Under the pieces are notes generated by a model. That model made no database searches. It was not told the DNA's origin and worked only from the letters and a program-made list of their open reading frames with translations. A DNA stretch of 64,000 nucleotides, taken from assembly GCA_900115795.1 (NCBI GenBank), contig FOXT01000004.1, positions 248,001-312,000 on the forward strand, given 5' to 3'. Source of the DNA: Lachnospiraceae bacterium XBB1006. GTDB taxonomy: Bacteria > Bacillota > Clostridia > Lachnospirales > Lachnospiraceae. This document shows positions 8,977 through 17,646 of this stretch, one piece after another. A program made the position numbers and the translations under genes. Position 1 is the first letter of the stretch, and each line of letters opens with the position of its first letter.

Positions 8977-9598
8977 GATTAACTCCTTTCGAAAAAACAC
9001 ATCCGCAAAAGGATTGTCTGTATAATTCATATTCCTTGGAAAGCACAATAGAACGCTGATAACCATTTCTTTTCTTAAAATCAGATGCCAAATAATTTAC
9101 ACCGTATTGTGCTCCAATGTTATGCCCAATTTCATTAATTACTTCCGCCTGCTTTAGTGGACTGATTGTCAACGTAGTTGCAAAATAGTCACAAGCCAAT
9201 TCTTTGCATTTCTTTGCACTTTCCGTAAGACGCATGGAAAAGCAAATACGGCAACGTTCTCCCCGCTCGGGACACTGTTCGTAGCCACGAACCCGCTCAT
9301 AATACTCTTCCGGGTTATACTCTCCTTCTACAAAATGCACCGGATGTGGAAGTGGCATCGCCTGTATTAAGCGTTTCAATTCGCTTGCCCGCTCATCGTA
9401 TTCCTCTTTCGGACTGATATTGGGATTATAATAAAAATCATAAATCTCAAAATAGGGAGATAAATATTCCAGCACGTAGCTTGAACACGGTGCACAGCAA
9501 CTATGCAGCAATAACCTTGGCACCTCACCCCTTGTCCTTAATTCTTCTAAAAACCGATCCATTTGTTTCTGAACCGGCAGTTGCATATCATTTCTCAT
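8963..9598 (-). CDS. queH: epoxyqueuosine reductase QueH
   Basis: A 211-residue member of the former DUF208 family, which reduces epoxyqueuosine to queuosine in tRNA without cobalamin. The family Cys pairs that bind the Fe-S cluster are visible: LLHSCCAPCSSYV near the N-terminus, ERCRICFSMRL in the middle and QSFCGCVFS near the C-terminus. The start is uncertain. ATG at 9598 and ATG at 9586 are both possible, and the longer frame to 9664 has no ribosome site and approaches the tRNA gene. It overlaps asd by 14 bases. Confidence 0.9.
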   Translation of the reverse strand: MRNDMQLPVQKQMDRFLEELRTRGEVPRLLLHSCCAPCSSYVLEYLSPYFEIYDFYYNPNISPKEEYDERASELKRLIQAMPLPHPVHFVEGEYNPEEYYERVRGYEQCPERGERCRICFSMRLTESAKKCKELACDYFATTLTISPLKQAEVINEIGHNIGAQYGVNYLASDFKKRNGYQRSIVLSKEYELYRQSFCGCVFSKGVNHEES

Positions 9599-9673
9599 TT
9601 TCTCACGCACTTTAATTAATAATAACAGAAAAGCCTTGTGAGCCACCCATATTGATAACTCCAAGGCCTTCAG

Positions 9674-9746
<73 letters not shown>

Positions 9747-9764
9747 ATTTTCAAACACTTAATT

Positions 9765-9792
9765 ATTATATCACATTTTAATGAAAGTGCAA
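9765..9792 (-). promoter_or_regulatory. sigma-A-type promoter of tRNA-Thr
   Basis: Minus strand: -35 TTGCAC (9787-9792), 16-bp spacer, -10 TATAAT (9765-9770), about 18 bases before the tRNA 5' end. The -35 box overlaps the terminator hairpin of the upstream gene, a tight packing of terminator and promoter. Confidence 0.7.
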
Positions 9793-9821
9793 TCCCTAAA
9801 TTGAAAAAATTTAGGGATTGC
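9789..9821 (-). terminator. hairpin downstream of the PPIase gene
   Basis: GCAATCCCTAAATT pairs perfectly over 14 bp with its complement around a 5-base loop, 11 bases after the stop at 9833. The T run on the minus strand is weak, but the stem is strong and isolates the PPIase gene from tRNA-Thr. Confidence 0.7.
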
Positions 9822-9832
9822 AGATTTTCTTT

Positions 9833-11029
9833 TTATTCTTTAGCATTTTTCTTAGAAGCTGCCTCTTTTAATTTGGTATATTCCGCCTGTGTAACTTCCT
9901 TCACATTTGCCTTTTCAACCAAATAATCATACAATTTCTCAGCCTTATAGTGATTCATAAGGTTATCCTTACCATAGCTTTCTTCTAATTCTTTTACTGT
10001 TTTCACGCCATAGGTCTTAAGATCCGCCTTCGCAAGCTTATCGTATTCTTTGTCGGAAATCTCAATTTTCAACTCTTTAATCAATTTTTCCGATACCAAC
10101 TGGGAATTAACAAACTTCTCAATGTACTCTTTCATGCTGACACCACCGGCAAACAGCTTCAAATAATCCTCTGTGGACATTTTGTACATCTGTGCGGTAC
10201 TCTGGATATTTGCGGTCACCTTCTGTTTTACAGTATTGTATACATAATCCGGATGACCATCAATCTTAGCATTTGCTACAACTGCTTCCCAAACATCATT
10301 CTTTAAGGTATCTTCTGAATTCTGTTTTGCCTCAGACAAAAGGTCTTCTTTTACCTTCTTCTCGTAACTGGCAATATCGCTATATTCTCCGTCGGTAGAC
10401 TTCTTAGCAAATTCATCATCCCATTTTGGCTGATAGCTAACTTCCTGCGCCTTATTAATGGTTACTTCAAATACAACATCTTTTCCAGCGAGTTCTTTCT
10501 TGCCATAATCCTTCGGGAACGTTAAGTTCAATGTCTTGCTTTCGCCTACCTTCACTCCGTAAAGGCCTTCATCAAATCCCTTAATCATGCTTCCTTCTCC
10601 AAGGACATATTCATGATCCTTACCGCTTCCGCCATCAAAGGCTTTTCCATTCATAGTTCCATCAAAATCAATAGTAACCTTGTCCCCTTTCTGAACACCA
10701 CGGTCCTTTAAATCCTTATACTCAACCGCTGCATCCATAAGAGATTTCTTCTTGTTCTCAAACGTTTCGTCCGTCACTTCCGGTTTGATGCTGTTAACTT
10801 TAACACCTTCATATTTTCCTAATTTTACATAATCATCAATGTTATAATCAGGATCTCCTGTTGCTGTTGCAACATTCTGCTTGTTTGAAGACTTATTCTT
10901 TAAATAGTACCCTCCACCGATTAAAATCGCAAGTACCGCAACAATAATCAGTGCTTTTAAAGCCGTCTTCTGATTGTTCTGCTTTCTTTCGAGTGCTTCC
11001 GCCTCTCGTCTTTTTGCATAATTTGACAT
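9833..11029 (-). CDS. membrane-anchored trigger-factor/FKBP-type peptidyl-prolyl isomerase
   Basis: 398 residues. A short basic Lys/Arg/Gln-rich head is followed by one membrane span (ALKALIIVAVLAILIGGGYYL, about residues 24-44). Next comes an FKBP domain (GDKVTIDFDGTMNGKAFDGG, then GEGSMIKGFDEGLYGVKVGE) and a long helical C-terminal region like the chaperone arms of trigger factor. It probably folds or chaperones exported proteins at the outer face of the membrane, playing the part PrsA-type isomerases play elsewhere. The start at 11029 is chosen for the GGAGAG upstream. It is flanked by its own hairpin and stands alone. Confidence 0.85.
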   Translation of the reverse strand: MSNYAKRREAEALERKQNNQKTALKALIIVAVLAILIGGGYYLKNKSSNKQNVATATGDPDYNIDDYVKLGKYEGVKVNSIKPEVTDETFENKKKSLMDAAVEYKDLKDRGVQKGDKVTIDFDGTMNGKAFDGGSGKDHEYVLGEGSMIKGFDEGLYGVKVGESKTLNLTFPKDYGKKELAGKDVVFEVTINKAQEVSYQPKWDDEFAKKSTDGEYSDIASYEKKVKEDLLSEAKQNSEDTLKNDVWEAVVANAKIDGHPDYVYNTVKQKVTANIQSTAQMYKMSTEDYLKLFAGGVSMKEYIEKFVNSQLVSEKLIKELKIEISDKEYDKLAKADLKTYGVKTVKELEESYGKDNLMNHYKAEKLYDYLVEKANVKEVTQAEYTKLKEAASKKNAKE

Positions 11030-11279
11030 CTTTCTCTCTCCAATCTCTTTTTTCCCCAAATACACGTTGGCATTTGCAGTCTACATATATTTTTACCACA
11101 ATTATGGCAAAAAAGAAAGTACCTAAATAACTTTTTCCAAAAATTTCTCTTGATTTTCAGTTTCATTCATGTTATCATCACATTACCGCAATCACGGTAC
11201 TCTGAATGTTCTGCACATTTCGTGCAAGCAATTCAATTCATTTTTTCGCGTATAACTTAAGAAGAAAGGGGAAATGTCT

Positions 11280-11324
11280 ATGATTGTGCACTTTTTTGCA
11301 CCAGTTACGAGAGATGAGTTTTAA
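11280..11324 (+). CDS. possible 14-residue leader peptide before DUF5688 gene
   Basis: A short frame, ATG to TAA, encoding MIVHFFAPVTRDEF, with AAGGGG eight bases before the ATG and ending 11 bases before the DUF5688 ATG. Two small hairpins (TGCAC...GTGCA at 11212-11226 and GTGCA...TGCAC inside the ORF) lie in the same leader. Translation coupling or attenuation is possible. It is too short to prove by codon use. Confidence 0.3.
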   Translation: MIVHFFAPVTRDEF

Positions 11325-11335
11325 ATGGAGGATTT

Positions 11336-12220
11336 ATGGAATATAACAATTTTAGAAATGAATTATTAGAAGCATTGCGTAACCACTTTGTTTCACCTTA
11401 TCATGTAGAGACCACAATGGTTACGAAGAATAACACACAACAACGCGAAGCATTTCGCATTCACTTAGATGGCAGTTCCATTGCCCCGACGATTTACCCG
11501 CGGCAAATATATGAGAATAACGGTCACAAACCATTTTCAGTCGAGAACATTGTCAAGCAGCTAGAATCATCATTCTTAGACGAAAGTACACCGCTTTCTC
11601 ATTTTATGGAGCACATCCATTCTTACGAAGACGTGAAGGATTATATCATTCTAAAGGTCATTGGACAGTCCACCAATCGTGATTTACTAGAAACCATACC
11701 CTTTTATCCTCTTACAGATCTTGCGATTGCTTTCAGCATCTTTGTTCCTGTAAAAGAGAAAGACTATGGTACCATTCAGATTACCAATGCCATGATGCAA
11801 ACGTGGGGTGTCACCAAAGCTGACTTATATCGTCAAGCACAGGTAAATTCCCCTCGTTTGCTGCCAAAACGCATCCACAGTATGCATTCCTTTCTTGCCA
11901 GATACGAAGCTGCGCATCCCACGCCGCCTCACTCCATGTACATTTTGACCAACCACTCCGAGCTTTGTGGTGCGTCTTGTCTGGCATACGAGCATCTCTT
12001 AGCAGATATTTCGGAACGCTTTTCCAGTTCCTTCTACATTCTGCCAAGTTCTATTCATGAATGTATTCTAATACCGGCATCGGATCCGTCCCGCCTTGAC
12101 GAATTAACAAAAACGGTTCAAGAAGTCAATGAAACAGTCCTTGATCCCACCGATATTCTTTCCGATCACGCCTATTATTACGACCGAACCACCGGTAACA
12201 TTCTAAGCGAGATTTCATAG
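11336..12220 (+). CDS. DUF5688 family protein
   Basis: 294 residues, one of only two plus-strand genes in the window. It matches the DUF5688 proteins found in many copies in Lachnospiraceae: an N-terminal helical part (NFRNELLEALRNHF), a central VKEKDYGTIQITNAMMQTWGV segment and a C-terminal ERFSSSFYILPSSIHECILIP segment. No catalytic motif or membrane span is visible, and the function is unknown. Its stop codon directly abuts the stop of spo0A, which runs the other way with no intergenic base. The two transcripts must overlap at their 3' ends. Confidence 0.8.
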   Translation: MEYNNFRNELLEALRNHFVSPYHVETTMVTKNNTQQREAFRIHLDGSSIAPTIYPRQIYENNGHKPFSVENIVKQLESSFLDESTPLSHFMEHIHSYEDVKDYIILKVIGQSTNRDLLETIPFYPLTDLAIAFSIFVPVKEKDYGTIQITNAMMQTWGVTKADLYRQAQVNSPRLLPKRIHSMHSFLARYEAAHPTPPHSMYILTNHSELCGASCLAYEHLLADISERFSSSFYILPSSIHECILIPASDPSRLDELTKTVQEVNETVLDPTDILSDHAYYYDRTTGNILSEIS

Positions 12221-13021
12221 TCAGGAAACTGCCCGTTTATCCAGACAGATTTTATCTGCAATTAATGCAATAAATTCTGAATTGGTTGGCTTTCCTTTTC
12301 CGGTACTAACTGTATAACCAAACAATTCGTCAATGGTATCCAGATTTCCTCTGCTAAATGCGACCTCAATGGCATGTCGAATTGCCCGTTCAACACGGCT
12401 TGCGGTAGTATCACAACTTTTTGCAATTGCAGGATACAGAATTTTCGTAATTGAACTCAGCATTTCTGTATCCTCAACTGCATAAAGAATTCCCTTTCGT
12501 AAATAGTGATAGCCTTTTATATGTGCAGGCACACCAATATCATGCAAAATTTTTGTTATATCCTGTTCTAAATGAATTTCGTCATCTGCAACAGCTCTTA
12601 TTTTCGACTTCTTTACAAAGGCAAGCTGCTCTTTTTCTGATACCGATTCGTTACTCATGCTGCGAAGACTGTCTCTTAACAACCTCTCATCAATTGGTTT
12701 AGGTATATAGCATCCTGCTCCAGCCTTGGTTGCGTCTTTTATGATGGATGCATCCTCCAATTCCGAAACCACAAGAAAATACGGTTTCTTTGGTATTTTA
12801 TTATCTACCATTATACAATTCATAACCTCAATGCCGTCCATGCGCGGCATAACCAAATCCAGCAAAACAATATCCGGCTGTTTTTCCCTAATTAGTTCAC
12901 ACGCCTCTTTGCCATCGTGTGCTTCTCCCATGTAGATTAAATACTCTTCTGTTTTCAAAACTCCCTTTACATATTCTAAAAAATGCTTATTATCATCCAC
13001 AACTACTATTCTTTTTTTCAT
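12221..13021 (-). CDS. spo0A: sporulation master response regulator Spo0A
   Basis: 266 residues. The N-terminal receiver domain has the acidic pair D9/D10 (VVVDDNKHF), the phospho-acceptor D55 ([14 protein letters not shown]) and K108 (YIPKPID). The C-terminal DNA-binding domain is unmistakable: [20 protein letters not shown], then [19 protein letters not shown]. Phosphorylated Spo0A starts sporulation by binding 0A boxes. The ATG at 13021 follows GGGGG nine bases upstream. It lies downstream of spoIVB, the standard Firmicutes order, with its own promoter and a 0A box. Confidence 0.97.
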   Translation of the reverse strand: MKKRIVVVDDNKHFLEYVKGVLKTEEYLIYMGEAHDGKEACELIREKQPDIVLLDLVMPRMDGIEVMNCIMVDNKIPKKPYFLVVSELEDASIIKDATKAGAGCYIPKPIDERLLRDSLRSMSNESVSEKEQLAFVKKSKIRAVADDEIHLEQDITKILHDIGVPAHIKGYHYLRKGILYAVEDTEMLSSITKILYPAIAKSCDTTASRVERAIRHAIEVAFSRGNLDTIDELFGYTVSTGKGKPTNSEFIALIADKICLDKRAVS

Positions 13022-13070
13022 TATGTCGTCCCCCAAGATGCATATCATCGATTTTATCCGAGCCTTGACC

Positions 13071-13099
13071 ATTATACGGAAGCCACCGCATTTATGCAA
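13071..13099 (-). promoter_or_regulatory. sigma-A-type promoter of spo0A
   Basis: Minus strand: -35 TTGCAT (13094-13099), a 17-bp spacer, and a perfect -10 TATAAT (13071-13076), about 50 bases before the spo0A ATG, in the spoIVB-spo0A gap. Confidence 0.75.
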
Positions 13100-13117
13100 T
13101 CCCTTTTTATCGCACTA

Positions 13118-13124
13118 TTCGACA
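13118..13124 (-). promoter_or_regulatory. 0A box upstream of spo0A
   Basis: TGTCGAA on the minus strand matches the core of the Spo0A binding site exactly. It lies 19 bases upstream of the spo0A -35 box, consistent with autoregulation as in Bacillus. A 7-base match can occur by chance, but its place is right. Confidence 0.55.
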
Positions 13125-13144
13125 TCCCTTTCAAAGAACCACTT

Positions 13145-14218
13145 TCATTCCAACATATCTTCAACAAAAATACCATATCCACGTTGTGGATTATGCACAA
13201 ATACATGGGTTATGGCTCCCACGATTTTACCATCCTGTAAAATTGGGGATCCGGATAATCCCTGTACAATTCCACCAATTTCTCTTTTCAGTTTTGTATC
13301 CGTAATCTCTAGTACAAATCCCTTGGATGCTTTCGTAGAAAAATGATTGATATGGGTTATCTTCATGGTATAACGTTGACGTTTTCCGGAAAAATCACTG
13401 ATAAACTCTGCGTCTCCTGTATGAACATCCTTTCTTTTCGCAAGTGGAAAAAAAGGCTCTTCCATAACGTTCCTTGGCATCCGAAACAACCGTCCGGCAA
13501 TTCCGGAAGCGGAATTCTTTTGGATGCTTCCCACCGGTTTCTCCGGCTGATAGTCAATATATCCGATTAATGCCCCCGGGAACTCCGGTTTCCCCTTTCG
13601 CACGTCTGTAATGTGACAGGGATGAATGCTTCCTTGACGAATACGAACCTGCGTATTCAAATCCATATCACTAATCGCATGCCCCAATGCAAAGTATTCA
13701 TTTTGCTGAGTACACAAGGTCATAGTTCCCAGTCCCGCCATATCGTCACGCACCCAGGCTCCCAAGCGATAATGTTCCCCTTGCCGTTTGGGCTTTACCA
13801 AAACGTGTTGAAGCTTCCCATTTCGACGGATCTCCAGTCTCACCGCCTTACCCTTAGAAGCATCTACCAATTCCATAAGACGCTCTTTATTCGTCAATTT
13901 TTTACCGTTACATTTCAGTAAATAATCGCCTTTTTTGAGAATTCCTTTTGCCGGACACTCCTCGTTACCGCTTCCGTACACCGGGGTGACATCCAACACA
14001 ATAATCCCCTGCGTCTTAACATAAATTCCCATCACCATCCCTAATGGTCTTGCCCTGGTAACTGCCTTTGCTGTCATATACGGTTGAGACACTGCTTTCG
14101 TCCCTTCGATTGGCAAAAACCGCTTATTTTGCCATTTTTGATAACTTATCATTCCTCCCGTCAATAGCCCTAAACTAATCATGATCCATCCTATACGCAT
14201 TTTATTTTTCCAATTCAT
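13145..14218 (-). CDS. spoIVB: SpoIVB serine peptidase (S55)
   Basis: 357 residues: one N-terminal membrane anchor (about residues 9-25), a PDZ domain in the region GKLQHVLVKPKR and before it, and a C-terminal S55 protease domain. The catalytic Ser is in QGLSGSPILQDGKIVGA, and the His is in YFALGHAISDMD. In Bacillus, SpoIVB is made in the forespore and cleaves SpoIVFA to release sigma-K activation in the mother cell. The ATG follows GGAGGGTGGAGT. It lies between recN (with a terminator between) and spo0A, the standard order. Confidence 0.95.
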   Translation of the reverse strand: MNWKNKMRIGWIMISLGLLTGGMISYQKWQNKRFLPIEGTKAVSQPYMTAKAVTRARPLGMVMGIYVKTQGIIVLDVTPVYGSGNEECPAKGILKKGDYLLKCNGKKLTNKERLMELVDASKGKAVRLEIRRNGKLQHVLVKPKRQGEHYRLGAWVRDDMAGLGTMTLCTQQNEYFALGHAISDMDLNTQVRIRQGSIHPCHITDVRKGKPEFPGALIGYIDYQPEKPVGSIQKNSASGIAGRLFRMPRNVMEEPFFPLAKRKDVHTGDAEFISDFSGKRQRYTMKITHINHFSTKASKGFVLEITDTKLKREIGGIVQGLSGSPILQDGKIVGAITHVFVHNPQRGYGIFVEDMLE

Positions 14219-14240
14219 ACTCCACCCTCCTAAACAGGAA

Positions 14241-14272
14241 AAGAAAGCTTAAGAATATTCTCAAGCTTTCTT
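14241..14272 (-). terminator. terminator between recN and spoIVB
   Basis: AAGAAAGCTT-A-AGAATATTCT-C-AAGCTTTCTT folds into a near-perfect hairpin, followed on the minus strand by TTTTCC. It lies after the recN stop and 22 bases before spoIVB, so it ends the long nusB-recN transcript and spoIVB needs its own promoter. Confidence 0.75.
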
Positions 14273-14310
14273 CTAGGTTTTGCATTTTTATGAAAAAATA
14301 TGTAACGTAT

Positions 14311-15987
14311 TTATTGTTTCATTTGTTTCGCCCGGGTGCGCATATCGCGTGCATTAAGAAGTACTGCGTCAGAAATAACTGCACCGCCTAACATTCGTGC
14401 AAGTTCTGTGATTTCTTCATCCTCGGACAACCGGGTAATAGTAGAAATCGTTGCATCATCCACCACTGTTTTTTCAATCAGAAAATGTTGATCCGCCATT
14501 GCCGCAATTTGTGGCAAATGGGTAATGCTAATTACCTGCGTTTGTCGTCCAATTTCATTCATTTTCTCTGCCACCATTTGCGCAGTTCGACCACTGATTC
14601 CGGTATCAATTTCATCAAAAATCAGAGTAGAAATCTTGTCATTTGCCGCAAGCACAGACTTCATTGCCAGCATTATTCTGGATAATTCTCCACCGCTGGC
14701 CACATGGTCAATTGGCTTTAACGGCTCTCCGGGGTTTACCGAAATTACAAATTCCGGTTCATCGATTCCCATGGCAGTTGGCTCTTTAAGCGTATGGAAC
14801 TGCATGTCGAATTTTACATCCAAAAAGTTTAAATCGATCAACGCCTGCGTCACTTTAAATGTCAATTCTGCAGCAAACTTCTTTCGAATCTCCGTCAGTT
14901 TGCGACACTGTGCCTGCATGTTCGACACGTTCTCCTCCCACTCTTTTTCAAGCCTCGACAAAAACTGTTCATAGTCGCTTAACTCTGCCAAACGCTCTTG
15001 TCGCATTCTAAGCTGCTCCATAATCTCCGGAATTTCGTCGCCATATTTATCCTTTAAATGATTAATGACATCCAATCGTTCTTGCACCTCATAGAATTCC
15101 TCTTCAGAAAAATTCAATTCCTCCATATAACCCGCAACGTCTCGCCCTGTCTGGGTCACCAAATCCTCCAGTTCCAGCAACTGGCCATACAGTTCTTCTC
15201 CGCGTTTGCTAAAATCCTGCACAGTTTGGCCTTCTCTGGTTGCGCGCCCAATTAACCCCGACGCACTTTCGCCTTCCCCAATCAACAATTCATGACATGC
15301 ACGCAGTGCGCCAACGACCTTTTTTGCCCCACTCATCATGCGATATCGTTCTTCCAGAGTTTCGTCTTCTCCCTGCATCAAATTGGCCGCTTCGATTTCG
15401 TTTATTTCATACTGCAAAAGCTCTATTTCCCGATTACGCGCTTTTTCATCCGTCACGCTTTCTTCTCGTTTTTTCTTTAAATCGCGATATTTTTTAAAAA
15501 GTTCTTGCTGGCAATGCAAATCCTCTGCCAAAGCTTCTTTTGCATATTCATCCAACAAAACCAAATGCTTCTTTTTATTCAGTAAGGTCTGATTTTCATG
15601 CTGACCATAAATATCAATAAATATGGATGCGACTTCCTTTAGTACAGATACCGGTACGGTTTCTCCGTTTACCCTCGCCACACTTCGTCCTCCGGTAATA
15701 CGACGACTAAGTACAACCTGATTTGCTTCCGGTTCAATTTCCAATTCACGCAGCTGGTTCGCCTGTTCTTCATTATCCAGTTCAAAAATCAACTCCACCA
15801 AAGCTGGTTTTTCTTCATTTCGTACCATATCTTTCGGAATCTTTTCTCCCAGAGCCAGATTCATCGAGCCAACAATAATCGACTTTCCAGCACCTGTCTC
15901 TCCCGTCAAAATATTCAAGCCCGGCGCAAATTCCACTTCGGACTCTTCTATTAACGCTAAGTTCTTTACATGTAAGCTTTGTAACAT
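14311..15987 (-). CDS. recN: DNA repair protein RecN
   Basis: 558 residues, normal length for this SMC-like ATPase that acts at double-strand breaks. Walker A is NILTGETGAGKSIIVGSM near residue 30. The ABC signature and Walker B come late (HVASGGELSRIMLAMKS, STLIFDEIDTGISG), with a coiled-coil middle (KYRDLKKKREESVTDEKAR and onward). It starts with ATG after AGAGGGAAGAGG. It is the last gene of the nusB operon, 17 bases after nadK. The arginine repressor gene often found between these two is absent here. Confidence 0.96.
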   Translation of the reverse strand: MLQSLHVKNLALIEESEVEFAPGLNILTGETGAGKSIIVGSMNLALGEKIPKDMVRNEEKPALVELIFELDNEEQANQLRELEIEPEANQVVLSRRITGGRSVARVNGETVPVSVLKEVASIFIDIYGQHENQTLLNKKKHLVLLDEYAKEALAEDLHCQQELFKKYRDLKKKREESVTDEKARNREIELLQYEINEIEAANLMQGEDETLEERYRMMSGAKKVVGALRACHELLIGEGESASGLIGRATREGQTVQDFSKRGEELYGQLLELEDLVTQTGRDVAGYMEELNFSEEEFYEVQERLDVINHLKDKYGDEIPEIMEQLRMRQERLAELSDYEQFLSRLEKEWEENVSNMQAQCRKLTEIRKKFAAELTFKVTQALIDLNFLDVKFDMQFHTLKEPTAMGIDEPEFVISVNPGEPLKPIDHVASGGELSRIMLAMKSVLAANDKISTLIFDEIDTGISGRTAQMVAEKMNEIGRQTQVISITHLPQIAAMADQHFLIEKTVVDDATISTITRLSEDEEITELARMLGGAVISDAVLLNARDMRTRAKQMKQ

Positions 15988-16004
15988 TCCTCTTCCCTCT
16001 TATG

Positions 16005-16832
16005 TTATAATTTCTGTTTCAACACATCTAAGAAACTCGTCTCTCCCAATCGTATTAATTGTGCCGGAAACTTCGCTTGATTAATAAATACAGAATCATT
16101 CAGCGGTACCGTAACCACACCGTCAAAACTCACCAAAATTTCTTCCGTTTCCCTCAAATTTCGATAAATTGGACGTATTTCAATTTTCGACGAAGCATCT
16201 AGTACAATGCTTCTTGACGACTGAATAGTATGGGGTGCAATAGGTGTCACCACAATCATATGGGAAACCGGGTCAACAATGGGACCACCACATGACATAC
16301 TATAGCCGGTTGATCCCGTTGGTGTGGAAATCACAATTCCATCCCCCCGATAGGTGGTTAAATGGCGTCCGTCCACGTATAATTCCAGGGAAATGACACA
16401 AAGGTTTCCACCACGGTAAATGGCAATATCATTTAGTGCCTGATCAACCGTATTTTCTACCTTTCCTTCCAACATCATTCTGGATTCGATTCGATAATTT
16501 CCCTTCAGCAATTGTTCCATACTACTTTCCAAATGCTGAATATCAATTTCGCACAAAAATCCTATGGTGCCAACATTGATACCGATAAGTGGCAAGTTAC
16601 GTATTTTTACCGCTCTGGCAGAGCGAATTAAGGTTCCATCCCCGCCAATCACAATTCCTGCTTCATATTCCGATAAATCCACATCTGCCAAATCCACTGA
16701 CAAGTCCGTATCATAGGCAATCCATTTTACGACACTCTCTACGCCCTTTTCTTCAAAAAAAGTTTCCAACAAATCTACGCATTCTTTCGTGTGTTCTTTT
16801 AATCCATTTGCAATAATTAAATACTTTTTCAT
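16005..16832 (-). CDS. nadK: NAD kinase
   Basis: 275 residues. It phosphorylates NAD to NADP. The diagnostic GGDGTLIRSAR motif, the NDIAIYRGG segment and the glycine-rich TPTGSTGYSMSCGGPIV are all present in the right order. The start ATG overlaps the stop of tlyA by one base (TAATG), so translation is coupled. Part of the nusB-recN operon. Confidence 0.96.
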   Translation of the reverse strand: MKKYLIIANGLKEHTKECVDLLETFFEEKGVESVVKWIAYDTDLSVDLADVDLSEYEAGIVIGGDGTLIRSARAVKIRNLPLIGINVGTIGFLCEIDIQHLESSMEQLLKGNYRIESRMMLEGKVENTVDQALNDIAIYRGGNLCVISLELYVDGRHLTTYRGDGIVISTPTGSTGYSMSCGGPIVDPVSHMIVVTPIAPHTIQSSRSIVLDASSKIEIRPIYRNLRETEEILVSFDGVVTVPLNDSVFINQAKFPAQLIRLGETSFLDVLKQKL

Positions 16833-17635
16833 TATTCATTTAATTGTCCATGGGCTTGTTTCACAATTGCTTCCGGATCAATGTCTCCTTCACGTTTTCC
16901 TTCGGTTGCTTTCCTGATGTAGGTTAAATACTCAATATTTCCTTCCGGGCCCTTGATTGGCGAATAGGACAATCCCAACACCTCAAATCCGGTTTCTACG
17001 CAAAAATCCAGTACGGTTTCAATAACCTCAATATGTGTCTCCGGTTCTCTTACCACGCCCTTCTTGCCGACTTTTTCCTTACCGGCTTCAAATTGCGGCT
17101 TAATCAGACAAACCATCTCGCCACCTTCACGTAACAGGTCATATGCCGGTTTAAGCACTTTCGTCAGCGAAATAAACGATACATCCACCGATGCAAAATC
17201 CAAAACATCCTCAATATCCGCCGGTGTAACATAACGAATATTCGTTTTTTCCATGCACACAACCCGTTCATCTTGTCGTAGTTTCCATGCGAACTGTCCA
17301 TACCCCACATCAACCGAGTATACCTTTGCCGCGCCATTTTGCAGCATACAGTCCGTGAAACCTCCGGTGGAGGCACCAATATCCATACAGATTGCATCCG
17401 TCAGATTAATCGGAAACTCTTTCATTGCCTTTTCTAATTTTAATCCGCCACGGCTCACATATCGCAAGGTATTTCCATGAATTTCAATGGAAACGTCCGT
17501 CGAAAAACTCGCTCCGGCCTTGTCTTCACGCTGCCCATCTACAAATACATCTCCAGCCATAATTAATGCTTTCGCTTTTTCCCTTGATGGCGCCAGATTT
17601 CGATTTACCAATAATACATCCAAACGTTCTTTCAT
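16832..17635 (-). CDS. tlyA: TlyA family rRNA 2'-O-methyltransferase / hemolysin-like protein
   Basis: 267 residues. An N-terminal S4 RNA-binding domain (ERLDVLLVNRNLAPSREKAKALIMAGDVFVDG in part) precedes an FtsJ-like SAM methyltransferase domain with motif I MDIGASTGGFTDCMLQ. The family methylates rRNA in mycobacteria; the hemolysin name is historical. It is a standard member of this operon, 11 bases after dxs. Confidence 0.93.
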   Translation of the reverse strand: MKERLDVLLVNRNLAPSREKAKALIMAGDVFVDGQREDKAGASFSTDVSIEIHGNTLRYVSRGGLKLEKAMKEFPINLTDAICMDIGASTGGFTDCMLQNGAAKVYSVDVGYGQFAWKLRQDERVVCMEKTNIRYVTPADIEDVLDFASVDVSFISLTKVLKPAYDLLREGGEMVCLIKPQFEAGKEKVGKKGVVREPETHIEVIETVLDFCVETGFEVLGLSYSPIKGPEGNIEYLTYIRKATEGKREGDIDPEAIVKQAHGQLNE

Positions 17636-17646
17636 ACATTTCTCTC

